64,000 bases of DNA, taken from Bacteroidales bacterium (GTDB lineage: Bacteria > Bacteroidota > Bacteroidia > Bacteroidales > UBA932). The translations under genes were made by a program, and so were the position numbers. Under the pieces are notes generated by a model, which was not told where the DNA came from, searched no databases, and saw nothing but the letters and a program-made list of their open reading frames with translations. Positions 34,258 to 43,259 of the stretch are shown here, in pieces. How positions within the stretch are numbered: position 1 is the first letter of the stretch; each line of letters begins with the position of its first letter. Where the stretch lies: NCBI GenBank assembly GCA_017443465.1, contig JAFRXO010000041.1, positions 1 through 64,000 of the forward strand. Reading direction: 5' to 3'.

Positions 34258-35318
34258 TTCAGAGTCAGCACTACGTATTCTGAACGGGTTCCTATCCGGA
34301 ACTTGCCTCCCCATATGCCCAGGCCGGAGGTTACATAATACCTCGTGCGTCCTTTCTGCATATGACCGTACGGGTCTTCGAATATGAAACCGGTAACCCA
34401 GGAAACAGGCCAGACCTGTCCGCGGTGAGTGTGGCCGCTGAACTGGAAATCAATCCCGCAGCGCTGCGCTTCTGACAGGTCATTCGGCTGGTGGTCAAGC
34501 AGCAGTTTGAAACCGCCTTCTGAAGGGACGATTTCGGAAAGAGGTGCCCGGTTCCTGTCAGTAGCGTCGTTCCTTCCTATAACAGTCAGTTCTCCCAGCC
34601 TTACAGCCTCATCTCTCAGCAGGCGTATCCCCGCCCGGGCATAGAATTCCCTGGACTTCGGTTCCTGCGCATAATACTCATGATTACCCAGGCAGGCAAT
34701 TACCGGAGCTTTCAGACGACGGAGTTCGGAAGCATAATCCCATTCGATAAGCGGACGTACGCTTATATCTATAAGGTCTCCTGCAAACAGCACATAATCA
34801 GGATTTTCCGAATTGATCATATCTACCCATCGCCTCAACTCAGCCCTGCGGTTGTGATATCCGAGATGCAGGTCACTGGCCAGGACTATCTTCATTGGAG
34901 CAGAAATGCCGGGTGCTTCCATGTTTATTTCTTCCCTGTACTTGTGATGGTAATGAAAACCTCCATATGCCAGAAGAAGCATAATCCCACCGAAAACGGC
35001 AACCGAACCTGCAGCAGAATCTTTCAGCAGGTTTCCGCTGACCAGATGAAGGACTCTCGCAACATCCAGAAGCAGGAATGCTATCAGAGCGTACAGGAAA
35101 AAGATAAGCACCGAATTGCCATACTCATATGCAATGGCAGCCCAGACGAGCGGAAGCTTCTCCAGCATACCACCGAAACCGGCAAAAACTATAAACGCCC
35201 CGATAAGGAAAAGGACAGCGGCGATAGTCTTTCCTGCAACGGAGAACGGCAGGATCTGCCATATCCTCCAGCAGACATACAGATCAGCAGCCAGAAAGCA
35301 AAGAAAGACTATTTTCAT
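34206..35318 (-). CDS. Membrane-anchored metallophosphoesterase (YkuE-like)
   Basis: About 370 residues from the ATG at 35318 (MKIVFLCFLAADLYV). The longer reading from 35414 would run through the upstream gene. The N-terminal 150 residues contain about 4-5 hydrophobic helices, followed by a calcineurin-like domain with V-L-A-S-D-L-H-L-G-Y, F-A-G-D-L-I-D, C-L-G-N-H-E-Y and F-S-G-H-T-H-R-G-Q. Relatives act on phosphoesters at the membrane. It follows the outer-membrane protein gene by 4 bases. Its 3' end overlaps the RelA/SpoT gene by 52 bases on the opposite strand. Confidence 0.87.
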   Translation of the reverse strand: MKIVFLCFLAADLYVCWRIWQILPFSVAGKTIAAVLFLIGAFIVFAGFGGMLEKLPLVWAAIAYEYGNSVLIFFLYALIAFLLLDVARVLHLVSGNLLKDSAAGSVAVFGGIMLLLAYGGFHYHHKYREEINMEAPGISAPMKIVLASDLHLGYHNRRAELRRWVDMINSENPDYVLFAGDLIDISVRPLIEWDYASELRRLKAPVIACLGNHEYYAQEPKSREFYARAGIRLLRDEAVRLGELTVIGRNDATDRNRAPLSEIVPSEGGFKLLLDHQPNDLSEAQRCGIDFQFSGHTHRGQVWPVSWVTGFIFEDPYGHMQKGRTRYYVTSGLGIWGGKFRIGTRSEYVVLTLNQTCPRSFMKESFEALL

Positions 35319-35322
35319 TCCG

Positions 35323-36006
35323 CTAAATAATGATGCCGAAGCTGAAGTTCGTAAACTGCGGTCCCCTTGCCTCCTTGATAAGAGGAGTCGGACTGTACTT
35401 GAAGTAGAAACCACTGCTTCCGTTGGGGAAGGTGAGCATAAGCCTCAGGTCGCAGGTAACGGGGTTGAGAAGACCAGTTTCCCTGCTTTTGTCCTTCTGC
35501 TTGTCACCGTCAATCCTGTATTTGGTCTTGAGGCGGCTGACAACGGGGACACCGAGGATAGGAGTGAAAGCGAGTCCGAGTCCGTTTCCAAGGTCATAAC
35601 GGAGTCCGGCGGCAACATTGATACTGTATGCAGCAAATGCAGAGAACTTTGGCTTAGCCATTTCGGGATAAGGCACGAATGTGAGTATTCCGTCTTCGAC
35701 CATGAACTGCTCATCCCCCTTGATACGGAATGCCTTCTCTTCCACTCCAAGGGAAGTGTCTAAATACAGGCTTGGCCCCAGTTCATACTGGAATGAAAAG
35801 AAATCGAGACAGAAATCCAGGCCATGGGCAGACTTCATCTGCTCGGGGCCGCCTGCAGCGTAAACCATTCCGAGGCCCAGATGGTTTACCAGGAACAGCT
35901 TGCTCCTCTCGGAAATAACGATCGCCTGGCCATTGTCATAATCACCGGCAGAAACCGAGAATACGCTCGCAAAGAAGGCGGCAGAAATCAACAGGATCCT
36001 TTTCAT
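35323..36006 (-). CDS. Outer-membrane beta-barrel protein
   Basis: A 227-residue protein with a signal peptide (MKRILLISAAFFASVFSVSA) and alternating hydrophobic strands through to a C-terminal aromatic-rich end (F-T-N-F-S-F-G-I-I-I). It looks like a small OmpA- or OmpW-sized barrel. No named family is evident. The ATG at 36006, part of CATATG, is preferred over the in-frame GTG six bases upstream. It is co-directional with the phosphoesterase gene. A possible cargo or structural role cannot be inferred. Confidence 0.6.
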   Translation of the reverse strand: MKRILLISAAFFASVFSVSAGDYDNGQAIVISERSKLFLVNHLGLGMVYAAGGPEQMKSAHGLDFCLDFFSFQYELGPSLYLDTSLGVEEKAFRIKGDEQFMVEDGILTFVPYPEMAKPKFSAFAAYSINVAAGLRYDLGNGLGLAFTPILGVPVVSRLKTKYRIDGDKQKDKSRETGLLNPVTCDLRLMLTFPNGSSGFYFKYSPTPLIKEARGPQFTNFSFGIII

Positions 36007-36072
36007 ATGCACTTAATACATTTGCACGGCGAAAATAGCAATTTCTGCTCTTTAAGCCAAAACAGGTGGAAT

Positions 36073-36080
36073 GATATTTG
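36073..36080 (+). promoter_or_regulatory. Possible -7 box for the DUF4491 gene
   Basis: GATATTTG differs from TAnnTTTG only at the first base and lies 43 bases before the start codon at 36124. Confidence 0.35.
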
Positions 36081-36123
36081 CGGCAAAAAGCGTCCGGCAA
36101 ACTGAAAAAACTGAAGGATAATA

Positions 36124-36495
36124 ATGAATTTCGGAGGTATCGCACTCGGCGCGGCTGTATTCCTCATCATAGGGATATGCCATCCGGTTGTAATCAAGAT
36201 GGAGTATTATTGGGGTAGGCGCAGCTGGTGGCTGCTGCTGGTCGTCGGACTGGCCTTTGCCGCCGCCTCACTTTTCATCGGGAACGCCCTGTGGGCCTCT
36301 GTAGCGGGGGCAGCCGCATTCTCATGTTTCTGGGGAATCCATGAGATCCTTGCCCAGGAAATGAGAGTCCTCCGCGGCTGGTTCCCTGAGAATCCAGCGC
36401 GGAGTGACTACTACCGTAAACGTCGTGAAGAACTTGCCTCTTATCTCAAAGAACATCCTTCACATAAACACCTTGGGAAAAAGCTAGGAAGATAA
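36124..36495 (+). CDS. DUF4491 family membrane protein
   Basis: A 123-residue protein with three hydrophobic segments (about 3-22, 35-52, 56-75). The sequence G-I-A-L-G-A-A-V-F-L-I-I-G-I-C-H-P-V-V-I-K-x-E-Y is typical of DUF4491, a small Bacteroidota/Firmicutes membrane family. It includes W-G-I-H-E-I-L-A-Q-E and a positively charged C-terminus that should face the cytosol. The function is unknown. The last 12 bases overlap the convergent permease gene. Confidence 0.82.
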   Translation: MNFGGIALGAAVFLIIGICHPVVIKMEYYWGRRSWWLLLVVGLAFAAASLFIGNALWASVAGAAAFSCFWGIHEILAQEMRVLRGWFPENPARSDYYRKRREELASYLKEHPSHKHLGKKLGR

Positions 36496-37746
36496 TCCCG
36501 ATCCCCTGCAGATATACTGCCCTGCGAGATAGCAGACAGCCGCCACCGCCATTCCGTTGATTGCCGGGAATCCCCAGTGGACAAGATTGGCTACGACTGC
36601 ACCGAGAACTACACCGGCTATCGCCCACGGATTGACTCCCTTGCTGGGGCTCACTCCTTCAAGATAAGCCTTGCGATGCATGAAATAGCTGAGTATCAGA
36701 ATAATACCGACAGGAGGCAGAGTGCAGTTCAGGACATTGAGCCAGCCGCAGAAATTCCAGTAAAGCCACACAGCGGCGACCGTACCGATCAGGCCGGAGA
36801 CGAGAACCATTATCTTCTTGTCAAAGCCGAAGATGTTCGACAGGCCAAGGCCGGCAGTATAAAGGGCATTGTCATTAGTAGTCCATATGTTCAAGCCGAG
36901 GACAAGCACTGCGACATAGAAGAGGTTAAGGTTGAGCATCACCTCGAAAATGTCATTTCCGCCTGCATATATGCTCGAAACGGCACCGAAGAGGAACATC
37001 AGGCTGTTACCGACGAAGAAAGCGATCACAGTTGTAATAAGGCCGACCTTCGCATTCTTGGCAAAACGGGTGAAGTTCGGAGTTGCGGTACCTCCCGAGA
37101 CAAAACTGCCCACTACCAGTCCGGCACCGGCTATCACTCCCAGGTCCTTTGCACCCTTTGAGAATTGCTCCACAAGACCGGCATCACCGCGGTTGATCGC
37201 CATGATCATGGCAACCGTACCGAGGATAGCTACAGCAGGAACGGCTATGTAACTTACTATTGTCAGGCTCTTTATCCCGTAATAAGCACTGGCAGTCATC
37301 AGGATGCCGGCAATGGCGACAAGCATATAACCCTGCCAGGGCATATGGTCAGGAGTAACCTCGAGCCCCATGAGTTCCTTGGCAACCGGGATTGCAAACA
37401 TCGCAAGTCCGACACCGAACCAGCCGATCTGCGTAAAGCTGATCATGGCGCTGGGAAGATAACTTCCCTTCTCTCCGAAACTGCGCCTTGCCAGCATATC
37501 CAGGGACAGGCCGCTCTCCGCACCGATGTACCCGAGAGTTCCGGTATATGCGGCAAGGATGAGTCCTCCGAGGACGAGAGCCCATATGAAGCCCCACCAA
37601 TCCAGTCCAGCAGCGAGGTTCTGACCGACCCACATACTTGCGGAGAAGAAAGTGAATCCGAGCATGATCATGAACATGCTCAGGGTGGATTTGCGACCAG
37701 CGCGGTCTACCGGCCTGTCGATGTAATCTGCATCAGTCTTTGACAT
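36484..37746 (-). CDS. codB: NCS1-family nucleobase permease (CodB-like)
   Basis: A 420-residue inner-membrane protein with 12 predicted helices of the nucleobase:cation symporter-1 family. The segments F-F-S-A-S-M-W-V-G-Q-N-L, G-W-F-G-V-G-L-A-M-F and W-T-T-N-D-N-A-L-Y-T-A-G-L are typical of cytosine permease CodB. It imports a pyrimidine or related base using a cation gradient. It overlaps the upstream phosphoribosyltransferase gene by 14 bases. No cytosine deaminase is encoded here, so the natural substrate may be another base. Confidence 0.9.
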   Translation of the reverse strand: MSKTDADYIDRPVDRAGRKSTLSMFMIMLGFTFFSASMWVGQNLAAGLDWWGFIWALVLGGLILAAYTGTLGYIGAESGLSLDMLARRSFGEKGSYLPSAMISFTQIGWFGVGLAMFAIPVAKELMGLEVTPDHMPWQGYMLVAIAGILMTASAYYGIKSLTIVSYIAVPAVAILGTVAMIMAINRGDAGLVEQFSKGAKDLGVIAGAGLVVGSFVSGGTATPNFTRFAKNAKVGLITTVIAFFVGNSLMFLFGAVSSIYAGGNDIFEVMLNLNLFYVAVLVLGLNIWTTNDNALYTAGLGLSNIFGFDKKIMVLVSGLIGTVAAVWLYWNFCGWLNVLNCTLPPVGIILILSYFMHRKAYLEGVSPSKGVNPWAIAGVVLGAVVANLVHWGFPAINGMAVAAVCYLAGQYICRGSGLSS

Positions 37747-38815
37747 AATGTTTTTTGATTTGGTTGAGTTTTTCTATCCTGCGAATTGCCAACGCTTTCA
37801 GATCAGGCGCCTTCAAAGACAGCTCATCACGCCAGAGCTGCTCCAGGCCGTCATCTGTAAGCTCATTATAATGAAGTATTTCCTTCCATTGCTCAAACGA
37901 AGGATTCCCCTCATATCCGAGCTTCTCATGAAGCATCGCCTCTGCATCTATGACATCCGCCCTTCCCAGGATCCCCTCCCAGTACTCCATGACCTCCTCG
38001 AAATGAAGAGGGATTTCATAGCGGCGGGCACCTCCGTCATAAATGATGCATTTTTCCATGAGGGCGTCCCCGTCATCCACTATGAAACGGCGGAACTCCG
38101 GTGAGATGGCTCCCCCCTTCATGCCGAAGTCGATTCTGGGAACATTGATCCCGCTTGCCCCTTTGTCGGAATAGACTGTAAAAGCCCCTTCATAGAAGAA
38201 ACAGTCGAAACCTTCGAAGCCCGGGAAATATGAGCGGAATTCCTCCGCAAGTTCTTCCATCAGGGTAAACGCCCTGGTACCGCCTACGGTAAAGAATATG
38301 ATGCGGCGAAGCGACCCTCCGCCATTGCGGAATTCCTCGGCGAAATGCTTGATTACCAAGCCAAGGGTATCCCCGGTGGCAAGGATGTCTCCTATGGCCA
38401 GGACACACCCGGGCCTGGGAGCGACTTTCTCGTATTTCATTGCCAGCCCCTTGATGCAATGGTCTTCGATTATCCTCTCGCATGAGACGAAATGCATCTC
38501 CGAGACCGGGATCCCGACCTGGAAGCATGCCTCTTCGATTGGATAGTTGAGACCCCCGCGAAGGATTGTCAGGATATCGATATCGCCGCCCGGACCATAT
38601 GGAAACAGGTGACGGAAGGCGGCGACAGTCTCATCGAGAAGAGCTGAGTAGCAAGAGAATCCGATGACTTCGGGATAAGAGAGCAGACGGCGGCTTCCAG
38701 GTCCGCTCAAGATGAAGAACCGATTGGTGAACCGGGGGGTGTCCAGTTCATATACACTTGTTCCGTTATACAGGCCTGCTCTGCGCAAGCTTGTAACATC
38801 AGATAATGAGGACAT
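37733..38815 (-). CDS. Uncharacterised phosphoribosyltransferase-fold protein
   Basis: A 360-residue cytosolic protein. The PRPP-binding loop is recognisable as V-L-A-I-G-D-I-L-A-T-G-D-T-L, the purine/pyrimidine phosphoribosyltransferase signature, preceded by T-I-L-R-G-G-L-N-Y-P. The C-terminal ~150 residues have no match I recognise. At 360 residues it is much longer than uracil or orotate phosphoribosyltransferases (about 200-230). It is translationally coupled (14-base overlap) to a CodB-like permease, so it probably ribosylates the imported base. A CAAATATC element (38846-38853) could be its minus-strand promoter. Confidence 0.72.
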   Translation of the reverse strand: MSSLSDVTSLRRAGLYNGTSVYELDTPRFTNRFFILSGPGSRRLLSYPEVIGFSCYSALLDETVAAFRHLFPYGPGGDIDILTILRGGLNYPIEEACFQVGIPVSEMHFVSCERIIEDHCIKGLAMKYEKVAPRPGCVLAIGDILATGDTLGLVIKHFAEEFRNGGGSLRRIIFFTVGGTRAFTLMEELAEEFRSYFPGFEGFDCFFYEGAFTVYSDKGASGINVPRIDFGMKGGAISPEFRRFIVDDGDALMEKCIIYDGGARRYEIPLHFEEVMEYWEGILGRADVIDAEAMLHEKLGYEGNPSFEQWKEILHYNELTDDGLEQLWRDELSLKAPDLKALAIRRIEKLNQIKKHYVKD

Positions 38816-38862
38816 GAAAAATCCAGATTAGATGAATCCGGGTTACAAATATCGAATAAAAT

Positions 38863-38894
38863 TTTGAAAACCTGCTATATTTTAGATAAATTTC
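38863..38894 (+). promoter_or_regulatory. Promoter for the GH127 gene
   Basis: A TTTG at 38863-38866 and TAAATTTC at 38887-38894 lie 20 bases apart, matching the Bacteroidota -33/-7 arrangement with one deviation in the -7 box. The start codon is 22 bases further on. Confidence 0.6.
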
Positions 38895-38915
38895 GAGGTC
38901 AAAAACGATATTCAT

Positions 38916-40796
38916 ATGAACCTTAAAAACATATGCCTCTCATCCGCAGCCGCGCTGCTTTTCTTCCCTTCCTTCCTGACCGCACAGAACGTCCGGAAAA
39001 CCGCTGATGTCTTCAATCCCCTTCCACCAGGACAGGTTAAACTGAACGGAGGCTTCGACAAGGACATAGCCCTGTGCAATGAAGTATGGCAGAAAGAGAC
39101 CCTGCCATATGAGAAACTGGTGCAGTTCTTCCGGACCGGGCGTCCGCAGTTCGCACTCGGGGAGATGTGGGGCAAAGCTGTCCGCAGCGGGTCTATGCTC
39201 TACCGCTACAACCATGATCCCGAGCTGAAGGCCATTCTACGCAGGACAATGGATGACTTCCTGACCACAGCCCGTCCAAACGGCCTGTTCAGCTGCCTCC
39301 CTCCGGAAATGCAGCCAGACAAGAACAATACGGGAGATATGTGGGAAAGGGCTTACACCCTGAGAGGCCTCACATATTATTACACTGAGATAGAAGCTGA
39401 TCCCAGGGTGATGGAAGCCATGAAGACACAGGCACAGGGCATAATCGACCAGGTGGGGCCGGCGCCGAAGGTGGACATCAACACCATGGGCTGGAGCCGC
39501 AACAAAATCGAATCCAATTCCCTCCTTGAGCCATTCATGACAGTCTATTTCCTGACTGGGGAAAAACGGTTCCTGGAATTCGCGGATTACCTCGTTGAAT
39601 CAGGCGGCTGCCATGGCAGCAATCTCTTCCAGGAAGCAATCGACAACGTCTATCCGAGGGCAATGGGGAACGTCTATCCCAAAGCATATGAAATGCTCGC
39701 AGTTTTCGAAGGCCTGGCCGAGTATTACAGGGCTACAGGAGAGGCAAAATGGCTGAAGAGCCTCACTAATATGTTCCACAACGTCTGGGACAGGGAAATC
39801 ACAATAATCGGGAACGCAGGTGCTGACCAGCCCTATTTCCCGCATTGGAGGGGAGAAGCATGGAGCGACACCCGTTTCGAGCAGACCAACCCCAACCAGA
39901 CCAGGATGATGGAAACATGCATCGGAGTCACATGGATGAAATTCTGTTCCCAGATCCTGCGTCTTACCGGAGATCCTCTGGCGATGGATGCGATAGAACG
40001 CTACATCTATAACGGCCTGATCGGCGCGATGAAACACACCGGAGACGGGTTCAGCTACTGTAACCTGCTTAACGGCAGTAAAACTACCAATGAGGGATGG
40101 GGATGGAAATTCGACGGACTTCCGGTCACATGCTGCAACCTCAACGGCCCGACGGGCCTGGCCTACATCCCATTCATAGCCGCCATGCAAGCCAAGGAAG
40201 GCCCAGTAATCAATTTGTACAATGACGCTTCTATCACAGCATCGAGCGCAGCCGGGAACAAGGTCACTATGGAAATTACTGGTGGGTTCCCATGGAACGG
40301 AGAAGTCACGGTGTCCGTAAACCCGTCAAAGAAGGAAAAATTCACAGTAAGGTTCAGGATTCCTGCCTGGAGTGAAGACACCAGGGTCACTGTTAACGGG
40401 ACTCAAGTATCCGCTGTCAAGGCAGGAGAATATCTCTGCATCAGAAGGGCATGGAAAGAGGGTGACAAGGTCGTGCTCAGCTTCGACATGAAAGGCCGCC
40501 TACATGACGCCCCTCACGGAAGCAACCCTGCCGGAGATTCATTCCAGGCCGTAACATATGGACCTATAGTCCTTTCCAGGGACGAGAACACCGACTCCGG
40601 ATATAAAGGTACGGTTAAGGTAGCCGCTAAAGACGGAATAGTCGCATTGGAGAAAGTCTCCCCTCTGCTTCCCTCCACCAGACTCCAGTTCAGGGTGCCT
40701 GTAGAAGGCCCTGAAGGTTCGATAATGATGTGTGATTACGCCTCAGTCGACAACTGGAACGGAACCCACATCTGCACCTGGCTGCCCACCAGGTAA
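38916..40796 (+). CDS. Glycoside hydrolase family 127 (beta-L-arabinofuranosidase-like)
   Basis: A 626-residue exported protein (signal ending F-L-T-A-Q) of the DUF1680/GH127 family. The zinc and catalytic residues fit: E333-T-C335 in M-M-E-T-C-I-G and C406-C407 in V-T-C-C-N-L-N. Characterised members remove terminal beta-L-arabinofuranose with a Cys nucleophile, and other substrates occur in related families. The ATG at 38916 lies in CATATG. Its 3' end overlaps the convergent GH28-like gene by 54 bases. It stands alone on its strand, next to the minus-strand sugar operon. Confidence 0.88.
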   Translation: MNLKNICLSSAAALLFFPSFLTAQNVRKTADVFNPLPPGQVKLNGGFDKDIALCNEVWQKETLPYEKLVQFFRTGRPQFALGEMWGKAVRSGSMLYRYNHDPELKAILRRTMDDFLTTARPNGLFSCLPPEMQPDKNNTGDMWERAYTLRGLTYYYTEIEADPRVMEAMKTQAQGIIDQVGPAPKVDINTMGWSRNKIESNSLLEPFMTVYFLTGEKRFLEFADYLVESGGCHGSNLFQEAIDNVYPRAMGNVYPKAYEMLAVFEGLAEYYRATGEAKWLKSLTNMFHNVWDREITIIGNAGADQPYFPHWRGEAWSDTRFEQTNPNQTRMMETCIGVTWMKFCSQILRLTGDPLAMDAIERYIYNGLIGAMKHTGDGFSYCNLLNGSKTTNEGWGWKFDGLPVTCCNLNGPTGLAYIPFIAAMQAKEGPVINLYNDASITASSAAGNKVTMEITGGFPWNGEVTVSVNPSKKEKFTVRFRIPAWSEDTRVTVNGTQVSAVKAGEYLCIRRAWKEGDKVVLSFDMKGRLHDAPHGSNPAGDSFQAVTYGPIVLSRDENTDSGYKGTVKVAAKDGIVALEKVSPLLPSTRLQFRVPVEGPEGSIMMCDYASVDNWNGTHICTWLPTR

Positions 40797-43259
40797 CAGG
40801 CCGGGGACATCAACTGTCCCCTGGACGTCATCCAGGACGACAGGCCTCCTTCCGTCAGGATTCTCTACACGCAGGGAGCATCCCGATATCTTTACACCTT
40901 TGACATGCCTGAACCAGAACCCGGAAGCCGGAAGGTCTCCGAGGTCCTTGACATTATAGCGTCCGACTCCGAGTTCCGGAGGATCGGCCTTCCCGAAGTC
41001 CCTGTCATGGCCACCTTTGAAGACCATGCTGACATCCTCGAAAGAGACATCTTCGACATATCCGGTATGCCGCCCGTCAGGAAGCATGAAACCCAATCCA
41101 CCGTCAACATTCCAGGGGTCCGGGAGCTTATAGCCCGCAATTATGGCCGGAGCCTCTCCCTGGGTCCCGTCCCACTGCTTCCAGCGCTCTCCCCTGAATG
41201 AACTGCCGGCATATGTTTCGAGGGCATCGACTCCTTTGATGTGGACTCCGCTGATGCGGCCAATAGGCGAATTGGTAATCAGAAGTTCACGGCGGTTGAC
41301 TCCGCTCTCTCTGAATGAATACATCTTCGCCCGCGCCCCGAGAGTACGGCCGCGGTTGGATATGGAAATGAAGAACGGGGTCCTGGAACGCATGATGACC
41401 GAACGTGAGTGGACGCTTCCTGTCCGTCCGGAATTCAACCATATGTTGCTGATGCATCCGCCATCGTTGGCTGAAATAGAAAAACCGGCCTTGTTGGCCC
41501 CCAGGACATAGATATTGTCCACATAGACATCAGATATGTCGTCTGCAGTCTCCGAACCAATCTGGAAGAGATTGCAGTTAGTGTCCCCCACTATGTTCCG
41601 CACCATGTAACGTGAAGCAGTCCTGGTAAAACCGAGAGAACAGTCGGACCCCAGTTTCACTATGTCATCCGAGCAGACACGGGCATATACATTCTTCATA
41701 GTGACATCATTGCATCCCATGAAATCATATATATCCCTCGCATTGCGCTCATCATGCCGTGACAGGTAGGTATCATGCACATATATGCCGTCCGTCCCGG
41801 TTGCAAGCAGTACGAAATGACCGCCACGGTCGATATCCAGCATATCTGAGCACCCGTAGCGCTGCGTTCCCATGAAATAATATGGCTCATCCGTCCCTGG
41901 ATCGTACCACATATCCATCCCGCTGTCCAGACCGCCGATCTCGATGTCACGGCAGAGCTTGAAACAGAAGAGCTTATCGCCGTGCTGGCCGACAGGATTG
42001 CTCATCACACGGTCGCTGGTAGTCAGGTTCCCGGCGCCGGTAATCCTCCCGCTGCCGAGGATCTTCACATTCGAGACCCGTTCCCCGAAAAAGGCGGAAT
42101 TGTGGAAATAGGTGTGACCGTCGTCCTGCTTGGTGAGATAGTTCTCCGGTTCCCTGTAAGGGCCGTCATCAGTCGGGGAAAGCCCGTGACGGTAATCGGC
42201 ACCTGAGAAAAACGTCTCTTCAGGCTCATCAGTCCCCGGCAGGACCGAAAGGACAGCATCAGGATCCAGGAGAAGCCACACATTGTCCCTCATATGCAAA
42301 GTCCTGAAACAGAAAGTTCCCAGGCTGAACCGGATGCTTCCGCCCCCGTCGCTGCAGACCCTGTCTATCAAAGCGTTCAGGCAATCCGTATCGTCCGCAA
42401 CGCCATCACCCGCAGCCCCTCCATCGATACGGGCATCATATTCCCCCGAACGGAAAGCGGCGTGGTCGGAATATCCCGCGTGCCTGCCGCCCCTTACCTT
42501 AAGGCGGAAAAGGATGTCCCGGCCGGGTTCAAGCCTGCGGACCGCAGCTTTCCCGGCATTGACATCAATTTCATAATCACATAATGACCAGTTATTTCCG
42601 CGGTCATATGAAACCTCTACGCTTACTGAACGAGTCCCTGGCACGGGAGTCCATCCAAGGGTAGTACAGGTATAATCATGTTCCCTCTCATATGTAGTTT
42701 CAGGGATGCGGTGAAGGTCCGAGACAGTCTTCACTACAGGTATCCTGACCAGTATCTTTTCGTCCGGAACACCGCTTCTCCCGGAAAAAGCTATTCCGAA
42801 ATCCAAGGATTCCTGCCGCGGGACCCTCACTCCAGCCAGGCGTAGCCTGACATCCGGCCCGTTGGATGGCCTCAGGTCCAAGCCTTTAAGCAGGATGCAA
42901 CGTCCCTGCCCGGGAATAACTTCAAGAGATGCCTCCCCTACCTTCATCCTCGGGTAACCATATGCCACCTTCCCGACACGCTGGGCCGGGAGGTCCCTGA
43001 GACTAACTTCTCCCCTGCCGATAACATTCACGTAAACATTGTCCAAGTCCACGGATCCGAGGCCCCCAGGCAATAAAACACGAAGGTCGGCATATTCCAT
43101 CCTGCGCCCGGAACTGATGTCCAGGACGACATCCGTCTCAGTCTCTTCCGTCACGCAGGAAGTCACAGCAGTAACCGTCTGGGCACCAAGATATTGAGCC
43201 GCAAGCAGCGCTACTATGGACAATAATGATGTGACGAGGTAATGCAGGATCAGTTTCAT
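40743..43259 (-). CDS. Secreted GH28-like (polygalacturonase-type) beta-helix protein
   Basis: An 838-residue exported protein with a signal peptide (ending Y-L-G-A-Q). A beta-rich N-terminal part and an Fn3-like domain (about 175-265) precede a right-handed parallel beta-helix (about 275-700). The helix starts Y-D-A-R-I-D-G-G-A-A-G-D-G-V-A-D-D-T-D, typical of GH28 and pectate-lyase-3 proteins. A candidate catalytic pair sits in C-S-D-D-I-V-K-L-G-S-D. It probably acts on a galacturonan or similar polymer. It overlaps the DUF5107 gene by 4 bases and the convergent GH127 gene by 54 bases. Confidence 0.75.
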   Translation of the reverse strand: MKLILHYLVTSLLSIVALLAAQYLGAQTVTAVTSCVTEETETDVVLDISSGRRMEYADLRVLLPGGLGSVDLDNVYVNVIGRGEVSLRDLPAQRVGKVAYGYPRMKVGEASLEVIPGQGRCILLKGLDLRPSNGPDVRLRLAGVRVPRQESLDFGIAFSGRSGVPDEKILVRIPVVKTVSDLHRIPETTYEREHDYTCTTLGWTPVPGTRSVSVEVSYDRGNNWSLCDYEIDVNAGKAAVRRLEPGRDILFRLKVRGGRHAGYSDHAAFRSGEYDARIDGGAAGDGVADDTDCLNALIDRVCSDGGGSIRFSLGTFCFRTLHMRDNVWLLLDPDAVLSVLPGTDEPEETFFSGADYRHGLSPTDDGPYREPENYLTKQDDGHTYFHNSAFFGERVSNVKILGSGRITGAGNLTTSDRVMSNPVGQHGDKLFCFKLCRDIEIGGLDSGMDMWYDPGTDEPYYFMGTQRYGCSDMLDIDRGGHFVLLATGTDGIYVHDTYLSRHDERNARDIYDFMGCNDVTMKNVYARVCSDDIVKLGSDCSLGFTRTASRYMVRNIVGDTNCNLFQIGSETADDISDVYVDNIYVLGANKAGFSISANDGGCISNIWLNSGRTGSVHSRSVIMRSRTPFFISISNRGRTLGARAKMYSFRESGVNRRELLITNSPIGRISGVHIKGVDALETYAGSSFRGERWKQWDGTQGEAPAIIAGYKLPDPWNVDGGLGFMLPDGRHTGYVEDVSFEDVSMVFKGGHDRDFGKADPPELGVGRYNVKDLGDLPASGFWFRHVKGVKISGCSLRVENPDGRRPVVLDDVQGTVDVPGLLPGGQPGADVGSVPVVD

